Shown here piece after piece: positions 60,100 through 64,000 of a stretch of DNA of 64,000 nucleotides. The stretch comes from CALFCX01 sp041650595 (GTDB taxonomy: Bacteria > Margulisbacteria > WOR-1 > JAKLHX01). The stretch's first letter is position 1; each line of letters starts with the position of its first letter. The position numbers were made by a program, and so were the translations under genes. The stretch covers positions 1-64,000 of the forward strand of contig JBAZKW010000007.1 of NCBI GenBank assembly GCA_041650595.1. The letters run 5' to 3'. The notes under the pieces were generated by a model, which was not told the origin of the DNA, ran no database searches, and saw nothing but the letters and a program-made list of their open reading frames with translations.

Positions 60100-61350
60100 A
60101 TGTTCACTATATTTTCTCTGTTTATTTTGGTATGTTTTTCGGCGTTTTTCTCTTTTTCAGAAACCGCTCTCACTGCCGTAAACCGTGTAAAGGTAAGGAA
60201 AATGTTCGAAGACAAACTTCTCGGTTCCAAAGCGCTTTACACCTTAAGGGAGAACCCGAGCAAGATGCTTGCCACCCTTCTTGTCGGCAATAATATAGTA
60301 AATCTTGCCGCCGCTTCCATTGCGACCGTCATATTCATAGATTTCTTTGCGAAAAGATCAATACTCAATGAAGGCGTGACTGTGGCGGTTTCTACCCTTG
60401 TTATGACGCTGGTCATACTGGTGTTCGGCGAAATAATACCCAAGACCGCAGCCATAAAGCATGCGGACAGGCTATCGTTGATCGTGGCTCCCATTGTACT
60501 TGCGCTTTCGGCGATCATAACTCCTGTTCTTATTTTTCTGGATTGGATATGCAGGCCTGCGCTCAAACTCCTTGGGGCGGATGTGAAGAGCAACATACCG
60601 TTTGTGACCGAAGATGAATTAAAGATGATCCTTAGCGTAGGGGAAGAAGAGGGGGTAATAGAAACCTCGGAAAACAGGATGATACACAGTATCTTTGAGT
60701 TCAGCGATACCGTTGCAAAAGAGGTGATGGTGCCAAGGCCGGACATGTTCTGTATGGATGCTGGGACTAATGTGAATGAGGCTCTTGAAAACATCTTTGA
60801 GGACGGGCATTCAAGGATACCCGTTTATGACGGGAGCCCTGAAAATATAGTCGGGATCGTCATGACAAAAGATCTCATAAAGATCTGCGGCGGAGAGAGC
60901 GCTTCTGTGCTAAAAGATATAATGAGGGCTCCCCTGTTCGTTCCGGAAACAAAAAAGCTGGACGAGCTTATGAGGCTCATGCAAACTTCCAGGAGCCATA
61001 TAGCGATAGTCGTCGATGAGTACGGAGTGGTCGCGGGGCTCGTAACGCTTGAAGACCTTTTGGAAGAGATAGTCGGGGAGATCGAAGATGAGTTTGATAA
61101 AGAAGATAAAGGCGTGGAAACGCTTCCCGACGGGTCCATACTGGTGGATGCCAGTCTTTCCGTCAGCGATGTAAATGAAAAAGTCGGGACAAGGATCCCG
61201 GAAGGCGATTACGATACTATAGGCGGGTTTGTACTTTCTTTGATAGGGCGGTTGCCTTTTGTGGGCGACGGCACGAAATATGAAGATATCACCATAACGG
61301 TAGAAAAGATAGCCAAAAGAAGGATCACCCGCGTCAGGATAAGCAGATAG
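60100..61350 (+). CDS. CNNM/CorC-type membrane protein with CBS domains
   Basis: 416 residues. An N-terminal DUF21/CNNM region with three or four helices (about 1-160, SFSETALTAVNRVKVRKMFED), two CBS domains (about 205-325, VMVPRPDMFCMDAGTNVNEALENIFEDGHSRIPVY and SHIAIVVDEYGVVAGLVTLEDLLEEIVGEIEDEFD) and a C-terminal CorC_HlyC/transporter-associated domain (about 340-416). The family is often called hemolysin, but members are linked to magnesium export or resistance. Confidence 0.9.
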   Translation: MFTIFSLFILVCFSAFFSFSETALTAVNRVKVRKMFEDKLLGSKALYTLRENPSKMLATLLVGNNIVNLAAASIATVIFIDFFAKRSILNEGVTVAVSTLVMTLVILVFGEIIPKTAAIKHADRLSLIVAPIVLALSAIITPVLIFLDWICRPALKLLGADVKSNIPFVTEDELKMILSVGEEEGVIETSENRMIHSIFEFSDTVAKEVMVPRPDMFCMDAGTNVNEALENIFEDGHSRIPVYDGSPENIVGIVMTKDLIKICGGESASVLKDIMRAPLFVPETKKLDELMRLMQTSRSHIAIVVDEYGVVAGLVTLEDLLEEIVGEIEDEFDKEDKGVETLPDGSILVDASLSVSDVNEKVGTRIPEGDYDTIGGFVLSLIGRLPFVGDGTKYEDITITVEKIAKRRITRVRISR

Positions 61351-61359
61351 TTTGTGTAG

Positions 61360-61365
61360 TATAAT
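61360..61365 (+). promoter_or_regulatory. -10 element (TATAAT) of pyrG
   Basis: TATAAT 9 bases before a TTG and 12 before the ATG at 61378; no extended TG and no ribosome-binding site in between. Confidence 0.45.
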
Positions 61366-61377
61366 AATAATAGGTTG

Positions 61378-63036
61378 ATGCTTTGGAAAGGCGAGGAGTT
61401 GACTGAAGATAAAAAACCGAAATATATCTTTGTGACAGGCGGGGTCGTTTCCTCACTTGGCAAAGGTATCGCCGCCGCCAGTATCGGCCGCATCCTCAAA
61501 TCCCGCGGACTTTCCGTTACTATCCAAAAACTTGATCCTTATATAAACGTTGATCCCGGAACCATGAATCCCTATCAGCACGGAGAAGTATTCGTGACGG
61601 ACGACGGTGCCGAGACAGATCTTGATCTGGGACACTACGAAAGGTTCATCGATGTCAGCCTGGGCAAGATCAATAATGTGACAACAGGCATGGTCTATTG
61701 GACAGTACTTCAAAAAGAACGCCGCGGGGATTTTCTGGGAGGCACGGTTCAGGTAGTTCCGCATATAACCAATGAGATCAAGGACAGGATAAGGCGCATC
61801 ACCAAAGACAAGCATTTTGATGTTGTGATCTGCGAGATAGGCGGCACGGTAGGCGATATAGAAAGCCTTCCTTTTCTGGAAGCCGCCCGCCAGTTCAGCA
61901 AAGAGGCCGGACGCGACAATGTGGTGCACATTCATCTGACTCTTGTGCCGTACCTGCAGTCAACCGGAGAATTTAAGACCAAACCCACTCAGCACAGCGT
62001 AAAGGAACTGCGCGGGATAGGGATACATCCCGAGATAATAATCTGCCGCTCCATAAAACCGCTTGAATATGAGCTCAAGGAAAAGATCGCTCTTTTCTGC
62101 GATACGGACAAAGATGCCGTCATTGGCCTTCCAGATGTTGAGTCCATCTACGAAGTGCCTCTGGTGCTAAAAAAAGAAAAACTTGACGAGATACTGATAA
62201 AATACTTGAATTTAAAGTGCAAGGAAGAAGACTTGAATGAGTGGAAAGCGATAATAGAATCCTTGAAGAACCCGGAAAAAACCGTCAAGATCGCGCTTGT
62301 GGGAAAATATGTGGAGCTTAGCGATGCCTATAAAAGCGTTGTTGAAGCCTTAAAGCACGGCGGCATAGCAAACAAGGTCAAAGTTGAAATTGTTTGGGTA
62401 AATTCCGAAAAGATCGAAAAAGAAAATGACCTTTCCCCATATCTGGGCGCCGTTCACGGTATCATCGTTCCCGGCGGGTTCGGTTCAAGGGGTGTAGAAG
62501 GCAAGCTTGAGGCGATAAGATATGCAAGGGAAAACAGGATACCGTTCCTTGGGCTATGTCTGGGTATGCAGTGCGCGGTGATAGAATTTGCCAGAAATGT
62601 CTGCGGTATGGAAGGCGCGCACAGTTCGGAGTTCGATCCGGATACAAAATACCCGGTCATAGACTATATTCCCGACCAGAAAGATATCACCGACAAGGGC
62701 GGAACGATGCGGTTGGGCGCCTATCCCTGCAAAATAAAAAAAGGCACAAAGCTCCACGAAGCCTATGAAGAAAACGTTGCCCAGGAGCGTCACCGCCACA
62801 GGTATGAATTAAACAACGGTTTCCGGAAGACCATGGAAGACAAAGGGCTAGTCTGCAGCGGCGTGTATGAAAAAGCGGACCTTGTGGAAGTCGTGGAAAT
62901 AAAGGACCATCCGTGGTTTTTGGCGGTACAGTACCATCCCGAGTTTAAATCCCGCCCCAACAGGCCTCATCCTCTATTCAGGGATTTTATCAAGATGTCC
63001 GCTATCAGGGCAGGGGAACAGGAAAAACTGTTCTAA
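61378..63036 (+). CDS. pyrG: CTP synthase
   Basis: 552 residues from ATG 61378 (TTG 61375 and TTG 61399 are possible starts). The N-terminal amidoligase domain has TGGVVSSLGKGIAAASIGRILKSRG (about 20-44) and GTMNPYQHGEVFVTDDGAETDLDLGHYERF; the C-terminal glutaminase has GGFGSRGVEG (about 363-372), the nucleophile in LGLCLGMQCAVIEF (about 386-399) and a late His-Pro-Glu (YHPEF). It makes CTP from UTP. Normal length, no frame problems. Confidence 0.97.
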   Translation: MLWKGEELTEDKKPKYIFVTGGVVSSLGKGIAAASIGRILKSRGLSVTIQKLDPYINVDPGTMNPYQHGEVFVTDDGAETDLDLGHYERFIDVSLGKINNVTTGMVYWTVLQKERRGDFLGGTVQVVPHITNEIKDRIRRITKDKHFDVVICEIGGTVGDIESLPFLEAARQFSKEAGRDNVVHIHLTLVPYLQSTGEFKTKPTQHSVKELRGIGIHPEIIICRSIKPLEYELKEKIALFCDTDKDAVIGLPDVESIYEVPLVLKKEKLDEILIKYLNLKCKEEDLNEWKAIIESLKNPEKTVKIALVGKYVELSDAYKSVVEALKHGGIANKVKVEIVWVNSEKIEKENDLSPYLGAVHGIIVPGGFGSRGVEGKLEAIRYARENRIPFLGLCLGMQCAVIEFARNVCGMEGAHSSEFDPDTKYPVIDYIPDQKDITDKGGTMRLGAYPCKIKKGTKLHEAYEENVAQERHRHRYELNNGFRKTMEDKGLVCSGVYEKADLVEVVEIKDHPWFLAVQYHPEFKSRPNRPHPLFRDFIKMSAIRAGEQEKLF

Positions 63037-63080
63037 TATTTCTGCTGTTTTGTTGAAATCCTCACACAAAAAATACGATA

Positions 63081-63086
63081 TATATT
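63081..63086 (+). promoter_or_regulatory. -10-like TATATT before the right-edge gene
   Basis: TATATT, 5 bases before the ATG at 63092 with no ribosome-binding site; a good -35 at the right distance is not seen. Confidence 0.3.
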
Positions 63087-63091
63087 TAGGT

Positions 63092-64000
63092 ATGATAAAC
63101 GTATCAATATCAGTAATAAATAAAGGGATCGATAGTCTTAATCTGCATCACGTTAATAAAGGAACAGTTGGCTGGGTTATGTCAACAGTACGAAACCTTC
63201 ACGGACCGCTTTCTTCCGTCCTTTATAACTGGGTCAGATCGACCGGCGGTACTTGTTCTATTTCAGTCGATGACAAGAAGTCGCCCGGACTGGTTTTGAA
63301 TGTTGATGGCAAACCCCTGGGGGCTTTAAGAGATCCTCTTTGCATTGCTACATCGATGAAGAAGAAGCATGTTGAACAGGTAACACTTGGAAAAGACGAT
63401 GGCGTTGTAGAATACACTAATCCATTTTATCCTATTGAGATGGCTCTTACTTCGGTCTTGACTAAAAGGTTTGACAGGGTCCAGACAGATAATGGCTACG
63501 TATATAGGCTAGAGGGAGCTTCCGTCGACAGGGCAAAAAGAGGGCTGCCTGCACTTGGTGGGATCGACTTTGTATTTACTCCAATGACAGTCATAAGAGA
63601 CCTAGAGGAGGAAATGCCTTATTTATTTACTGCTGATGATATATTTGAAGCGGCCAGCCCTTTGTTATCCAGTGATCTCAAAGGCGTGCTAACGCATCTA
63701 TTCCGCAAAGCACATAGATCTTTAAATCCGCTGACTATAGCTGCCAATCCGGATTTCCCTTTTCAGGTATGGGGCGCTATATCAAAGATGGGACTCCCGA
63801 ACGGGCAGGCAGAACTCCTAACTGATATCTGTACTTCAGCGCAGGCATTGTGTGATAAGGATGTTGCTCTTGCTGTCAAATGCTGGAATTTTGCATATGG
63901 AATTGCAACAACTCCAGGATCAAGCCAAGGAAATAGAATATATGTAAGATCAAGAATGGTGCGAGCAATTAACTCATCTTCTTCTCATTCAGCATTGCAG
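63092..64000 (+). CDS. Unrecognised protein, 5' part (runs off the window)
   Basis: The frame is open from ATG 63092 to the last base, 303 codons with no stop. The product begins MINVSISVINKGIDSLNLHH and has neither signal peptide nor clear membrane helix. It includes a Gly/Pro-rich stretch (RGLPALGGIDFVFTPMTVIRD, about 150-170), an acidic segment with DDIFEAASPLLSSDL (about 180-194) and an Ala/Cys-containing helical part (about 240-270). I do not recognise a family. Codon use looks ordinary. It follows pyrG after 55 bases with no visible terminator. Confidence 0.65.
   Translation, partial: MINVSISVINKGIDSLNLHHVNKGTVGWVMSTVRNLHGPLSSVLYNWVRSTGGTCSISVDDKKSPGLVLNVDGKPLGALRDPLCIATSMKKKHVEQVTLGKDDGVVEYTNPFYPIEMALTSVLTKRFDRVQTDNGYVYRLEGASVDRAKRGLPALGGIDFVFTPMTVIRDLEEEMPYLFTADDIFEAASPLLSSDLKGVLTHLFRKAHRSLNPLTIAANPDFPFQVWGAISKMGLPNGQAELLTDICTSAQALCDKDVALAVKCWNFAYGIATTPGSSQGNRIYVRSRMVRAINSSSSHSALQ

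Noticed and set aside
1..64000. tRNA or rRNA genes
   Set aside because: Most gaps are short and none shows a tRNA-like GTTCGAATC arm in context; no rRNA-like sequence was seen. A covariance-model scan would settle it.

Overview
The window reads as a chromosomal segment of an uncultivated, diderm (outer-membrane) anaerobic bacterium. LptD, LptB and LptF/G-type lipopolysaccharide export genes, apolipoprotein N-acyltransferase and several small outer-membrane barrels show the second membrane. A complete Rnf complex, and an F-type ATP synthase whose c subunit carries the residues of sodium-binding rings, point to anaerobic sodium or proton bioenergetics. Gene content and the abundance of GC-rich palindromic repeats remind me of candidate-phylum genomes such as Saganbacteria (WOR-1)/Margulisbacteria; that placement is an inference and needs a marker-gene tree. 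No rRNA, tRNA, CRISPR array, transposase gene or prophage was seen.

Layout. 1-11.5 kb: the 3' part of one giant modular surface protein, a second giant protein with a glycoside hydrolase family 9 module, and a PorV/PorQ-like outer-membrane protein; the two giant proteins share a nearly identical C-terminal region that looks like a sorting signal. 11.5-25.5 kb: trpG, a FemAB-type transferase, a small DUF559 nuclease flanked by inverted repeats, murE, lptD, a lipoprotein and lnt on the plus strand; a trpD-lptB-lptF/G-DUF3084-RuvC-like operon on the minus strand; then a winged-helix regulator and a sugar aminotransferase. 25.5-32.7 kb: an RRM RNA-binding protein, then rseC-rnfCDGEAB-apbE and secG. 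32.7-35.8 kb: an MscS-like helix protein and four small barrel-like proteins, three with TTGACA-type promoters or strong ribosome-binding sites. 35.9-42.7 kb: mraY-murD-ftsW-murG-murC-murB. 42.7-44.8 kb: an AT-rich restriction-modification island (a methyltransferase fused to a nuclease-like domain, and a MjaI-type endonuclease). 44.9-51.8 kb: glyQ, a TIM-barrel/DUF4127/FAD oxidoreductase operon, a small metallopeptidase, and tagO/wecA- and wecB-like genes. 51.8-58.1 kb: the ATP synthase operon. 58.1-63.0 kb: murA, ybeY, dgkA, a CBS-domain membrane protein and pyrG. An unrecognised gene runs off the right edge.

The most unusual signal is a set of dispersed GC-rich palindromic repeats that repeatedly sit inside genes without breaking the frame. 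I call them PAL (CCTGCCTGCCGGCAGGCAGG), REP-B (a CCCCTCTC...GAGAGGGG hairpin ending in GGGGGTGAG) and REP-A (GTCATTGCGAG...CTCGCAATGAC). In-frame copies occur in murE, murD, murB, apbE and the 3' end of atpA. Two inverted REP-B/PAL copies bracket the DUF559 nuclease gene exactly between the femX stop and the murE start, which suggests a miniature mobile unit in which the nuclease may help spread the repeats. A second recurring theme is TGnTATAAT promoters 5 to 12 bases upstream of start codons, implying many leaderless mRNAs.
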